This document shows, in pieces, positions 7,877-15,539 of a stretch of DNA of 64,000 nt. The stretch is from positions 1-64,000 of the forward strand of contig NZ_NXNI01000003.1 in NCBI RefSeq assembly GCF_002494345.1. The letters are read 5' to 3'. The stretch's first letter is position 1. Each line of letters starts with the position of its first letter. A program made the translations under genes and the position numbers. Source of the stretch: Natrinema ejinorense. Lineage in GTDB: Archaea > Halobacteriota > Halobacteria > Halobacteriales > Natrialbaceae. The notes beneath the pieces are model-generated. The model ran no database searches, had not been told where the DNA came from, and saw only the letters and a list, made by a program, of their open reading frames with translations.

Positions 7877-9159
7877 TTCCGCTCACCACCATCGGCCCGT
7901 GCCGGCTCGAGCGCACGATCTTCGACGAGTTCCTGGTGGTCCTCGTAGCCGAGCCGATCGGCGACCTCGTCGAGCGCGTCGTACCCGCGCCGGAGGACGT
8001 CGAGCGGGTGTTCGTCACTGCTGTCAGGGATCGCCTGCGTCAGGTCGAACGCGTCTCGGAACGCCGTTTCCGAGTCGGGGACCTCCGATTCATCCAGTTG
8101 CAACGCGGCTTCGGTGACCGTCTGGAACGCGTCGCCGGATCCGATCCCGGGCGCTGCGGGTTCGCACGCCTGACAGAGCGTCATCTCCCGGTTGCCGAGG
8201 CGCTGGTCTAACTCCCGCTCGGTCGTCGAGCCGTGCCCCCAGAGAACGTAGTCCTCGTAGCTCTCTTTCTTCATGTTCCCGTTGCGGGCCGAATCGATCA
8301 CGCGAGCCTCGAGCGACTGGATGTACGCCCACATGTACGGCCACTCGTCGTGGATCACGTCGAGTTCTAACCACCGGTCGGCGTAGGCCCCACAGAGACA
8401 GTCGCCGCTGTGAGAGAGTTCGTCGACGACCGCAGAGCGCGGGATACCCTGGTCGTCGATGTAGTCCCGCACGTCCGACGGCGTCCACGCAGCTAGCGGC
8501 GACGCATACAGGTGGCCGTCTTTAATCTCGAGTCCGTCGGCGTTGACCTTCTCGTATCGGGCCTCGCTTTCCTCGCGAGTCGCACCGGAGATCAACAGCG
8601 TCGTGCCGTCGAACTGTTGCAGGAGCGTTTGTAACGGCTTGTCCTTGTTGTTGACCCATTCCCACTTGTGGGCCGTTTCGTTCGCGCCGGGGAAGCCGTA
8701 GGTTTCGATCCGTGTGGCGTATTCGTCCTCGTCACGCCGGACGTCTGCCACATGCAACTCGAGTCCGAGATCGTCGGCGAACGCCTCGACGTACTCGGTC
8801 GTCTCTCGCAGCCCGATCGACGTATCGATGTGGATGATCCCATCCAGCGCGAACGGCGCGTTGTGGTAGGTGTAGTAGGCCGCAGCGACCGAGTCGTAGC
8901 CGCCACTGACCAGCGCAAAGGCCTGGTCCCAGTCTCGAGACTGCGCGTCATGCAGGATTTCATCGGGATCGTTGGTCTCGGGTGTGTCCGCCTCGAGCGA
9001 GCCCCACGACTCGGGGGCGTCGTCAGTCCGATCGCCGAGTGACGGTTCCGACGGCCCACTACCGGGGACCGGCGTTGCCGGCTCGGTATCCCCAGCGTCG
9101 GCACACGGCGCGGTACGACCGCACGGACAACGGAAACAGTCGGATGGATCGCAGGTCAC
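7873..9159 (-). CDS. PP-loop ATP pyrophosphatase (PAPS-reductase / QueC / DndC-like)
   Basis: 428 aa from the GTG overlapping the upstream stop. The N-terminus is cysteine-rich (CDPSDCFRCPCGRTAPC). The PP-loop SGGYDSVAAAYY lies near residue 90, and later come SGDCLCGAY and LCQACEPA. PP-loop enzymes adenylate a carbonyl or sulfur acceptor. Candidates are a PAPS-reductase-like phage enzyme, a DndC-like sulfur donor enzyme or a QueC-like preQ0 synthase. The adjacent DpdA-like gene favours base modification (inference). Cysteines suggest a metal or Fe-S site. Confidence 0.75.
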   Translation of the reverse strand: MTCDPSDCFRCPCGRTAPCADAGDTEPATPVPGSGPSEPSLGDRTDDAPESWGSLEADTPETNDPDEILHDAQSRDWDQAFALVSGGYDSVAAAYYTYHNAPFALDGIIHIDTSIGLRETTEYVEAFADDLGLELHVADVRRDEDEYATRIETYGFPGANETAHKWEWVNNKDKPLQTLLQQFDGTTLLISGATREESEARYEKVNADGLEIKDGHLYASPLAAWTPSDVRDYIDDQGIPRSAVVDELSHSGDCLCGAYADRWLELDVIHDEWPYMWAYIQSLEARVIDSARNGNMKKESYEDYVLWGHGSTTERELDQRLGNREMTLCQACEPAAPGIGSGDAFQTVTEAALQLDESEVPDSETAFRDAFDLTQAIPDSSDEHPLDVLRRGYDALDEVADRLGYEDHQELVEDRALEPARADGGERK

Positions 9160-9893
9160 GCCGACCACCTCTCGAGGGCGGCTTGCCCACTCGCGTCGGT
9201 GTCGATCGCGCCGTCGGCGTGCTCACGTGCCCACTGTCGAGCCATCGTAATCGCAACCTCGAGCCCACACTCGCTAGGCGTTTCGACCACAGGCATGACC
9301 TCGGGATGCTTCGAACCCGGCCCGTGGGCGTGGGTCCAGGGTGCGAGTGCGACCGTTGCGTTCCCGCTGCCGTTCCACACGTGGATATAGAGGTACGGCG
9401 CGTTCTCGGGCGTCAGCTTCTCGAGGTCGTCGCCACGGCCGCGTAGGGGACACTCATCGACGTCGTCGCGGGCGTAGTAGACGATCGTCTCTCGGTCGCC
9501 GTGGAAATACCGCTCGAGGTCGTAGCCCGCGGGCATGTCGAACACGGCCTCACAGACTTCGGGATGGGACCACTCCTCAGGAGCGGTCGTTTCCATCCAC
9601 ACGACGGCCTTCTCGACGCCCTCACAGACGGCCGCGCGTTTCGCGTCGGTGTAGGCCGCGCCCGTCACGTCGCCGGTGTCGTACTCGAGTCGGAACAGGT
9701 TCTCGGCGGCCCCCGCGCGGGTGTCGATCACCTTCGCGTAGGTCTCGTCGACGAACTCGTGGACGGCGACACACGCCCGGTCGTCGGCGTCGGCCCAGAC
9801 GTGTGCGTTCCGCGTCGCGTCGGGATCGTAGTGCCAGCCGTTGACTGAGTTGCACAGCTCGTAGCCGTCGGGAAGTGGCGGTTTCGCTGGCAT
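9156..9893 (-). CDS. Hypothetical protein
   Basis: 245 aa, acidic, no transmembrane helix and no motif I recognise. It contains scattered cysteines and histidines. Overlaps the PP-loop gene start by 4 bp and follows the YaaA-like gene by 4 bp, so it is part of the same operon. Confidence 0.6.
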   Translation of the reverse strand: MPAKPPLPDGYELCNSVNGWHYDPDATRNAHVWADADDRACVAVHEFVDETYAKVIDTRAGAAENLFRLEYDTGDVTGAAYTDAKRAAVCEGVEKAVVWMETTAPEEWSHPEVCEAVFDMPAGYDLERYFHGDRETIVYYARDDVDECPLRGRGDDLEKLTPENAPYLYIHVWNGSGNATVALAPWTHAHGPGSKHPEVMPVVETPSECGLEVAITMARQWAREHADGAIDTDASGQAALERWSA

Positions 9894-9897
9894 CGGT

Positions 9898-10407
9898 TTA
9901 CCCCTCCGAGACGACCTCGCCGATTTCGTCGACGCTCGAGACGTTTTCGGGCCAGTTGAGTTCGTCGTTGCACCAGGACATCCCGCGACCGACGCCGGTC
10001 ACGAACTCGGACGTCTGCCACGGTGTGAGGACGTCGGCCGGCAGCCGCTCGAAATGAGGCACGAGCGCGCCGACGTAGGTCTCGCTCCCGATAAGCACGA
10101 CCGCGTCGAAGTCCCCCTCCGCGAGTACGTCCCGGAGATCATCGGCCACGTCCCGGCCCCATGCCCGGACCCGCGTGTCGGTCATGTTGTCGAGCGTGCG
10201 GTCGTACTCGGCGATCTCCGTCCGATGGTGGACCAATCCGTACTCGGCGGACATGATGTAGTAGCCGTCCGAGTGCCGCCCGTAGCGATCCTTACAGGTG
10301 TGAACCGAACTCGAGTAGAGTTCGCGAGCGGGGACCGTCTCGCCGGCGTCGAGATCCTGCTTGCTCTCGCCACAGGAGACGACGGTACACACGCGGGGCC
10401 GGTTCAT
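9898..10407 (-). CDS. YaaA-like / DUF6884-type protein
   Basis: 169 aa. The N-terminal VVSCGESKQDLDAGE and ARELYSSSV, followed by IMSAEYGLV and AEYDRTLDNM, form the typical series of the DUF6884 branch of the YaaA superfamily. Members occur in phages and mobile elements; biochemical role uncertain. Its place in the operon with a DpdA-like enzyme, a PP-loop enzyme and a methyltransferase suggests a DNA-modification link. Confidence 0.68.
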   Translation of the reverse strand: MNRPRVCTVVSCGESKQDLDAGETVPARELYSSSVHTCKDRYGRHSDGYYIMSAEYGLVHHRTEIAEYDRTLDNMTDTRVRAWGRDVADDLRDVLAEGDFDAVVLIGSETYVGALVPHFERLPADVLTPWQTSEFVTGVGRGMSWCNDELNWPENVSSVDEIGEVVSEG

Positions 10408-10892
10408 CGTTCACCTCGAGCGCGGACGGCGTCTTTCCGCGGTGCATCGGCGTAACCGGCGACATGCTCACAACACCACTCACGGGCGGCCTCGATCGAG
10501 TCGAAGACGTCGCTGTCGCGGCACGATCCGATCCGGCTCACCGAGTCGACGTGCTCGCCGGCGTGGAACTGCCGAAGCGTCTCGATGTAGGCGTAGTGGC
10601 GAATCACGACGTACTTGCCGTCGATCGCCTCGCCGGGCCGGTGGGGGTGGACCTGAACGCTCGAGAGGACACGGTCGTCCGCGTCGTCGAAGTCGGCGAA
10701 CGTGATCTCACCGGGAAGGCTGTAGCATTCGCGGCCGTCTCGCGGATCGTACCAGATCGTTTCTGGTTCGTCATGTCCGGCGTATCGGGTGTGCGCTCGG
10801 TGGGTGTGGTTCTCGAGCGTAACGCCGATCTCCGGCGCGTCGGTGCCGGTCAGGTCGGACGTCGTCTCGAGGGTGGACTGGTCGGCGTTCAT
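10404..10892 (-). CDS. Hypothetical protein
   Basis: 162 aa, soluble, acidic N-terminus and basic C-terminus. No recognised motif. Overlaps both neighbours by 4 bp. Confidence 0.58.
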   Translation of the reverse strand: MNADQSTLETTSDLTGTDAPEIGVTLENHTHRAHTRYAGHDEPETIWYDPRDGRECYSLPGEITFADFDDADDRVLSSVQVHPHRPGEAIDGKYVVIRHYAYIETLRQFHAGEHVDSVSRIGSCRDSDVFDSIEAAREWCCEHVAGYADAPRKDAVRARGER

Positions 10893-11182
10893 CGGCTGTC
10901 CTCCGTGAGCCGCCAGCGTGGGCGCTCGCGAAGCTTCACCGTCGACTTGACGACCGTCGCGCCGAAGTCAGGTGCTCGCGGGTGGTCGTTGCCGTGGGTG
11001 ACGGTCAGCGTCACGATGCCGCCCGAGACGTCGTCGACGAGCGCGGTAAAGCGCGGGTGGTCGTCCCACAGGGCGTCACTATGGGGATCGGCCACGGCGT
11101 CAGGGTCGGCCCGCGCTTCGTTGCATCGCCACGTCTGTCCGCGTTCAATCTCGAGTCTGTCTGTCGCAGTCTGTCGTTGCAT
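10889..11182 (-). CDS. Hypothetical protein under leader element A
   Basis: 97 aa. The start is fixed at the ATG at 11182 because it lies one base after the conserved CCCGGTGTTCCCC leader. Longer in-frame readings would run through the hairpin and operator. The beta-rich body (FTALVDDVSGGIVTLTVTHG) has no recognised family. First gene of the 11.2-5.1 kb minus-strand operon, so leader A probably controls the DNA-modification genes. Confidence 0.62.
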   Translation of the reverse strand: MQRQTATDRLEIERGQTWRCNEARADPDAVADPHSDALWDDHPRFTALVDDVSGGIVTLTVTHGNDHPRAPDFGATVVKSTVKLRERPRWRLTEDSR

Positions 11183-11183
11183 T

Positions 11184-11240
11184 GGGGAACACCGGGCGTT
11201 TGCCCGTATCGTAGCATAGTTACGATACGTCATAAAAATA
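11184..11240 (-). promoter_or_regulatory. Promoter/leader element A
   Basis: On the minus strand: TATTTTTATG, then CGTAACTATGCTACG (11224-11210), hairpin CGGGC-AAAC-GCCCG (11206-11193) and GGTGTTCCCC, with the ATG one base further at 11182. Controls the 97-aa gene and probably the operon behind it. Confidence 0.72.
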
Positions 11241-11301
11241 CCGGAGACCAGCGGGTAGGCGACTCGAGTAACGCGAAAAGAACGAAATCGGCAGGCTATG
11301 G

Positions 11302-11991
11302 TTAGTCGTCGAACGCGAGCGTTTCCGAGTTACAGAGGAAACAGCCGCATTTCTCGAGTGGGATTTCACCCGCGCTCGTCGCGACGCCGTCCTCGTCGAT
11401 CGCCTGTTTCACACGCTGTGCTCGCTCGACGATCGCCGCGAAGCGGTCCGGGTCAAACTCGAAGTAGCCGTTCTCGGGGTAGGTGCGAACCTCCATGTCC
11501 TTTTTCGAGACGTAGACGACTTGGCCGTAGTCCGCGCCGGTCGCAGCCATGTAGACGTGAATCTGGTCGAGATGCCGGTCGTTCGGCGGGTTGAAGTTGT
11601 ACCAGCCGCCGCGGGACTTGAAGTCCGTGACCGCGTTTCGGTCCGAGTCGTAGCAGTCGGTGTGGCCGACGAAGCGGACGCCGTCGGTTTCGTACTCGAC
11701 CGGCTTCTCAAATTCGGCGTCGGCGAGCTGTGGGCCAACGTGCTCCTCGATGAACTCGTGGATCAGCGTCCCGGTCTGGAACGTGCCGAGAATGTCGCTG
11801 TGGTCCTTGAGTCCGAGTTTGCCGAGATACGCCTGTCGCTCACACGCGGCGATCTGGGATGGGTGGAAGGTCACGGCGTCGCGTTCGACATGGCTTTCGT
11901 CGTCGTTTGCATCCTCGAGCGCGGTTTGCAGTCGCGTCTCGAAGTCAATCGGTTCGGGTTCGGTCGTCGTCATAGGTTCCTGAGTCGTCAT
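11302..11991 (-). CDS. Cas4/RecB-like PD-(D/E)XK nuclease with 4-Cys cluster
   Basis: 229 aa; start set at the ATG directly after leader element B. Features in order: Cys in IAACERQAYL, His in LIHEFIEEHV, the nuclease core GHTDCYD...AVTDFKSRGG, QIHVYM motif III and the C-terminal CGCFLCN. One early and three late cysteines is the Cas4/AddB pattern that binds a 4Fe-4S cluster. Expected activity is an Fe-S exonuclease used in replication or recombination of the element; no CRISPR is present in this window. Confidence 0.8.
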   Translation of the reverse strand: MTTQEPMTTTEPEPIDFETRLQTALEDANDDESHVERDAVTFHPSQIAACERQAYLGKLGLKDHSDILGTFQTGTLIHEFIEEHVGPQLADAEFEKPVEYETDGVRFVGHTDCYDSDRNAVTDFKSRGGWYNFNPPNDRHLDQIHVYMAATGADYGQVVYVSKKDMEVRTYPENGYFEFDPDRFAAIVERAQRVKQAIDEDGVATSAGEIPLEKCGCFLCNSETLAFDD

Positions 11992-11992
11992 T

Positions 11993-12052
11993 GGGGAACA
12001 CCGGGCCAGTCTCACTGGCCCTAATCGTAGCATAGTTACGGTTAATCATAAA
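11993..12052 (-). promoter_or_regulatory. Promoter/leader element B
   Basis: On the minus strand: TTTTATGATTA, CGTAACTATGCTACG (12040-12026), an 8-bp hairpin GGGCCAGT-GAG-ACTGGCCC (12021-12003) and GGTGTTCCCC, then one A and the ATG of the Cas4-like nuclease. Confidence 0.72.
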
Positions 12053-12094
12053 ACTACCGGAACGACACTGTTGGCACTCCGAAAGTAGTGAAAT

Positions 12095-12149
12095 CGGCGG
12101 CGTCGAGATACCCGGTGTTCCCCAACAACGAGTGTATGCGACGCCGCCG
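12095..12149. ncRNA. Stem-loop carrying the leader 13-mer
   Basis: CGGCGGCGTCG (12095-12105) pairs perfectly with CGACGCCGCCG (12139-12149). The 33-nt loop contains CCCGGTGTTCCCC (12111-12123). Read on the minus strand, the loop would be complementary to the leaders; on the plus strand it would mimic them. No gene overlaps it. Coordinates are secure, the role is inferred. Confidence 0.5.
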
Positions 12150-12255
12150 GTCAACCCTCTGCGACGACGGGTGAAAAAGCCCGCGTTCGATCCCCGTAAT
12201 TCAAATACCCACTCGAGCAGTCGAAATCGATCGCCGTCGTGCGGTTTGATCGGTA

Positions 12256-12316
12256 TCTTTATTATGTATCGTAACTATGTTACGGTTGGGTAGTAGAGAA
12301 CTACCCGGTGTTCCCC
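12256..12316 (+). promoter_or_regulatory. Promoter/leader element C
   Basis: TCTTTATTATG, the perfect palindrome CGTAAC-TAT-GTTACG (12270-12284), a 7-bp hairpin GGGTAGT-AGAGA-ACTACCC (12288-12306), GGTGTTCCCC (12307-12316), AG and the ATG at 12319. Confidence 0.74.
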
Positions 12317-12318
12317 AG

Positions 12319-12627
12319 ATGCACGGCAAACCATCGAATCTGACCGCTGAATCGTACAACGAACAAATCGAAAAACTCGTCGCGCTGAAATCAGCGCTGG
12401 CGAGCGCGACGTGTGTTGAATCGTTCGATGTGAACGTCGGTGAAAACGGCCGCATTCGCGGGCGTGTCTCGCTGCGTCACTCCGAGCCGTTCTACCAGTT
12501 CAACGAAATCGTTCTCGACCACCCGGTCAGTATGGCCGGCGTCTACAGCGAGGACCGCGTCGAGGATACTCCCGACGGTAGCAAGCGCGAGGTTGCCGAA
12601 ATCCGCGTTCTCGTCGTCGAGGAGTAA
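12319..12627 (+). CDS. Hypothetical protein under leader element C
   Basis: 102 aa from the ATG two bases after the conserved leader motif. N-terminal helix, then a beta-rich part (NVGENGRIRGRVSLRHSEP). No recognised family. Single-gene unit: its own promoter/leader in front and a T6 run behind. Confidence 0.62.
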   Translation: MHGKPSNLTAESYNEQIEKLVALKSALASATCVESFDVNVGENGRIRGRVSLRHSEPFYQFNEIVLDHPVSMAGVYSEDRVEDTPDGSKREVAEIRVLVVEE

Positions 12628-12643
12628 GCGAACCGCCACCTGA

Positions 12644-12649
12644 TTTTTT
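12644..12649 (+). terminator. T6 run after the 12.3-kb gene
   Basis: TTTTTT 17 bp after the stop codon; a typical short archaeal terminator separating this gene from leader D. Confidence 0.5.
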
Positions 12650-12677
12650 CGCGCCGGCTCGAGACAGTCAGCGACAG

Positions 12678-12733
12678 CTATTTATAGGGCGTCGTAGCTA
12701 TGCTACGGTACGGGCAAACGCCCGGTGTTCCCC
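12678..12733 (+). promoter_or_regulatory. Promoter/leader element D
   Basis: GCTATTTATAGG, the perfect palindrome CGTAGC-TAT-GCTACG (12693-12707), hairpin CGGGC-AAAC-GCCCG (12711-12724) and GGTGTTCCCC running directly into the ATG at 12734. Heads the HNH-containing operon. Confidence 0.74.
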
Positions 12734-13180
12734 ATGCAAGCATTAGCCGTGAACGAACTACAGTCGCGCTTCGAATGTGTTGCACAGCAAACGGCCCGGT
12801 ATGAGGACGGGTCAGTCAGCGTCTCGGTCAAACGCGCCCTTGACGTACTCGGTCAGACCGGCGTCGCACAGGCGATCCGATTCGCCGAAACCGACGACGT
12901 CTTTCTCGTCGGCGAGCTGGTCGGCAGCGAACTCGACGGGCGGAAGAATCCGATGGGGCGGAATATCAAAGACCCCGGCCACGACTACCGCGTCATGATC
13001 CCACCCGCGGCGTTCGACCACCTCGAGATTGACAAAGAGCAAGTCCAAGCTGGCGAGGCCGATCTCGACGTGTGGGTGTGTACCGACCCGGAGATCGACG
13101 AGTCGGTGATTGCAATTAGTCCGCACATCCGACAGACCTTCATGGTCGACCTCGAGCCGCTACTGGGTGAAGACGAATGA
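12734..13180 (+). CDS. Hypothetical protein; paralogue of the C-terminal half of the HNH gene
   Basis: 148 aa; the ATG immediately follows leader element D. Segments IRFAETDDVFLVGELV, DGRKN, and DLDVWVCTDPEIDESVIAISP line up with the C-terminal domain of the next gene (IRFARSDEFVLTGEVV, DGRKH, DLELWVCADPDEDRHLIAVTP). The shared domain is unnamed to me, compact and beta-rich. Overlaps the HNH gene by ATGA. Confidence 0.65.
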   Translation: MQALAVNELQSRFECVAQQTARYEDGSVSVSVKRALDVLGQTGVAQAIRFAETDDVFLVGELVGSELDGRKNPMGRNIKDPGHDYRVMIPPAAFDHLEIDKEQVQAGEADLDVWVCTDPEIDESVIAISPHIRQTFMVDLEPLLGEDE

Positions 13181-13965
13181 GTCTAAGAGGGCGATCCAGA
13201 CAATTAGCACAAAAACGATTCTGGAAAGAGTACGATCCAGACGAGTACCAGTGTCCCGACTGCAACCGGACGCTCGATGCGATTCCGTCTGACTCTTTCG
13301 AGGTTCACCACAAGAACGGTGACGCATTTAACAACTCGATGGAGAATTTGGTCGGCCTTTGTCCGCTATGCCACAATATTCGCGAAGGGAAGCGTCCCGG
13401 TATTGATTCTGTCAAAGCCCTCCGGAACGTTGTGTTTGCCGCCCGCGACAGTGGGCCAGTAGATCAAGAAGACCGTTCAAATACAAAGGGTGATGCTATC
13501 CAGCCGGCCAGCGATAGATCGGATACATCGGTCAACTCGGGGCACCAACAGGGGCCATCGTTTGAACGGGTGACAGTAGTAACGACACGCGATCAAAAGG
13601 GCTCCATCGTGATTCCGGTCGAGCCCGCAGTGAATCAGTCGGGGAATGCCGGCGGCGACGGGATCCGGTTCGCTCGCAGCGACGAGTTCGTGCTAACCGG
13701 CGAGGTCGTCGACGAGAAGCCTGACGGCCGAAAGCACAAACTCGCGCGAGCGATCAATCGCTTCGGTGCCGGCGGAACCAAATCGGTCGCGATACCGACC
13801 GATGGTCTCGAGCACTTAGGAGTCGGTCGGGATGCGGCCGGCGACGGTGTCGATCTCGAGCTGTGGGTGTGCGCTGACCCCGATGAGGACCGACACCTGA
13901 TTGCTGTGACGCCAGTGATTCAGCGCGAGATGCAGTTTACGACCCCAGAGCGTGGTTCCGAATGA
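13177..13965 (+). CDS. HNH endonuclease fused to a duplicated beta domain
   Basis: 262 aa. Residues about 20-75 form an HNH nuclease: CPDCNRTL, then EVHHKNGDAFNNSMENLVGLC and PLCHNIREGK, with two CxxC pairs for zinc and the His-His-Asn catalytic set. After a Ser/Asp-rich linker, residues about 125-255 repeat the domain of the upstream gene. HNH enzymes nick or cut DNA; the fused domain may give targeting or inhibition (inference). Coupled by ATGA to both neighbours. Confidence 0.78.
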   Translation: MSLRGRSRQLAQKRFWKEYDPDEYQCPDCNRTLDAIPSDSFEVHHKNGDAFNNSMENLVGLCPLCHNIREGKRPGIDSVKALRNVVFAARDSGPVDQEDRSNTKGDAIQPASDRSDTSVNSGHQQGPSFERVTVVTTRDQKGSIVIPVEPAVNQSGNAGGDGIRFARSDEFVLTGEVVDEKPDGRKHKLARAINRFGAGGTKSVAIPTDGLEHLGVGRDAAGDGVDLELWVCADPDEDRHLIAVTPVIQREMQFTTPERGSE

Positions 13966-14231
13966 CCGACCCACGCTCAGCCGCCGACCGGCTCGAGGGA
14001 TTCGCTGCCGAAGCGAATAGTCTCGAGAACGCCGACGCAACGCGCTATGACAGCGAGGTTGCGGTCTCGGTTGTCGGTGACGAGTCAGATCTCGTCGCCG
14101 ACCTCGAGCCGATTTTCGAGACGGCTGTTCGGTATGGGATGGTCCCCTTCGACGGGAGCGCCGGGTCGAACGTGGCCGATCTCCATTTCAAACCCGCGGA
14201 CGTAGTCCTCGGGGACGGTGATTCCGAATGA
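13962..14231 (+). CDS. Hypothetical protein
   Basis: 89 aa acidic protein, no motif recognised. ATGA-coupled to the HNH gene and to the next gene. Confidence 0.55.
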   Translation: MTDPRSAADRLEGFAAEANSLENADATRYDSEVAVSVVGDESDLVADLEPIFETAVRYGMVPFDGSAGSNVADLHFKPADVVLGDGDSE

Positions 14232-14554
14232 GTCCGCGTGTCGATCTCGCCCAGGAGCAGGTCGATCGGACGTCCCTTCGACTGCAGGAGTGTGGGGTCC
14301 ACGACGTCGCGGTCCTCGAGACGCTGGCCGATCTTCCCGATCTCGAGTACGGGAGTGGCGAGTTGCCCGACGAGGTCGCAATCATCTGCCGAAAGTGTGA
14401 CGACGAGATCGGCGACGGCGAAATGATGGGGACGCACTACGGATCGATCTATCACGATGGGTGCGTGCCGGACGTCTCTGAGGGACCGCTCCCGCTCGCG
14501 CAGTATCTGGCAGGCGTCACGGACGGGACTCGCGGACCGGAGGCCACCCGATGA
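14228..14554 (+). CDS. Small zinc-ribbon-like protein
   Basis: 108 aa. IICRKCDDEIGDGE followed by IYHDGC could form a Cys/His zinc site (C-x-x-C...H-x-x-C). N-terminal helix-rich part. Function unknown; ATGA-coupled. Confidence 0.58.
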   Translation: MSPRVDLAQEQVDRTSLRLQECGVHDVAVLETLADLPDLEYGSGELPDEVAIICRKCDDEIGDGEMMGTHYGSIYHDGCVPDVSEGPLPLAQYLAGVTDGTRGPEATR

Positions 14555-14877
14555 GTGACAGCGTCCACGTCGGACCGATCGTCTTCGCCGACGCGATCGC
14601 CCGCGGACAGCTCGTCGAGCACGGCGAGGTCGTCACGTTCCGGACCGACGATCGCACGACCGGCGATACCTGGTGGCGCGAATCGCGACTCGGAGAGAAA
14701 CGGGGCGACTGTCGCGTTGAACACATCGACGCCGTCGATCCCAGCGACGACTCGGCGCTCGAGCCCTACCGCGAACTCTCGGGCTTCGACACGGTCGGCA
14801 ACTGGCAAGACGCGATCCGGGAGTTGAACGGCGCGATGGACGATGGATACCTGTATCGGGTGACGACCGATGAGTGA
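14551..14877 (+). CDS. Hypothetical protein
   Basis: 108 aa, soluble, no known motif. Its reading frame overlaps the previous stop and runs 8 bp into the next gene. Confidence 0.55.
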   Translation: MSDSVHVGPIVFADAIARGQLVEHGEVVTFRTDDRTTGDTWWRESRLGEKRGDCRVEHIDAVDPSDDSALEPYRELSGFDTVGNWQDAIRELNGAMDDGYLYRVTTDE

Positions 14878-15184
14878 AACGATGATCCAGCCCCTCGAGA
14901 TGCACCCGCTTCCGACCGATTACGAGACCGCCCGCGACGTTTTCTCGGATCATCCCTCGTTCGACGATCGTGAGGGTGTCCCCCATCCCGACGTGCTACG
15001 GTCGACGTACATGACCGTCCTCGCGGAGACACACGCGTGGCGCGTGTTCCGCGTGGATCTCTACGGGTTCGGTGGCTGGGTGTTCGTCTGGAACCACCAA
15101 CGCGGCGATGGGTTCCGCATCCCAAACGACGAGGGGCAATTCGAGATGTTGGCCGAAGCGTTAGCACAGACGCTCGAAGACTGA
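14870..15184 (+). CDS. Hypothetical protein
   Basis: 104 aa with aromatic patches (RVDLYGFGGWVFVWNHQRG). No recognised family. Last gene of the run that begins at leader D; a 65-bp gap follows. Confidence 0.55.
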   Translation: MSETMIQPLEMHPLPTDYETARDVFSDHPSFDDREGVPHPDVLRSTYMTVLAETHAWRVFRVDLYGFGGWVFVWNHQRGDGFRIPNDEGQFEMLAEALAQTLED

Positions 15185-15249
15185 TCGGTTCGTTTTACTT
15201 TCACCGCGGTACGGGAACCCTTATTCGTGACACGTTCCTGTACTGGAAT

Positions 15250-15528
15250 GTGGCCCGAGAAGTTGTTTGCGTTACGACCGACGACGCATCGATCCATAAC
15301 GACTGCCGATGTATTGAGACGATCGGCTACCAGATCATCGAGGATAATACGTGGACAAAAACGCCAGCAGAGGTCCACGAAAGTATCGAGGATGGCAAAG
15401 AGTACTACGTCGAGCACAACGGCTCGAAAACCTACCTCGAGCCAGCCGAACGAAACGGGACGAAGTACGTTCGCACAGAGCCCAACGACACGAGCAGGGA
15501 CAACCTGCTCCAGCAGCCGAGTTGCTGA
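15250..15528 (+). CDS. DUF3892-type small protein
   Basis: 92 aa from a GTG at 15250. The pattern IHNDCRCIETIGYQ near the start, EYYVEHNG in the middle and TKYVRTEPNDTSRDNLLQ at the end matches DUF3892, a small domain common in bacteria and haloarchaea with unknown function. The family usually begins close to this point, which supports the GTG start. Confidence 0.62.
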   Translation: MAREVVCVTTDDASIHNDCRCIETIGYQIIEDNTWTKTPAEVHESIEDGKEYYVEHNGSKTYLEPAERNGTKYVRTEPNDTSRDNLLQQPSC

Positions 15529-15539
15529 GCGGCCACCGA

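Noticed and set aside
12134-12175. 12-codon ORF beginning at the ATG in the stem-loop
   Set aside because: Too short, composed mostly of the stem sequence (Arg repeats), with no sign of translation signals.
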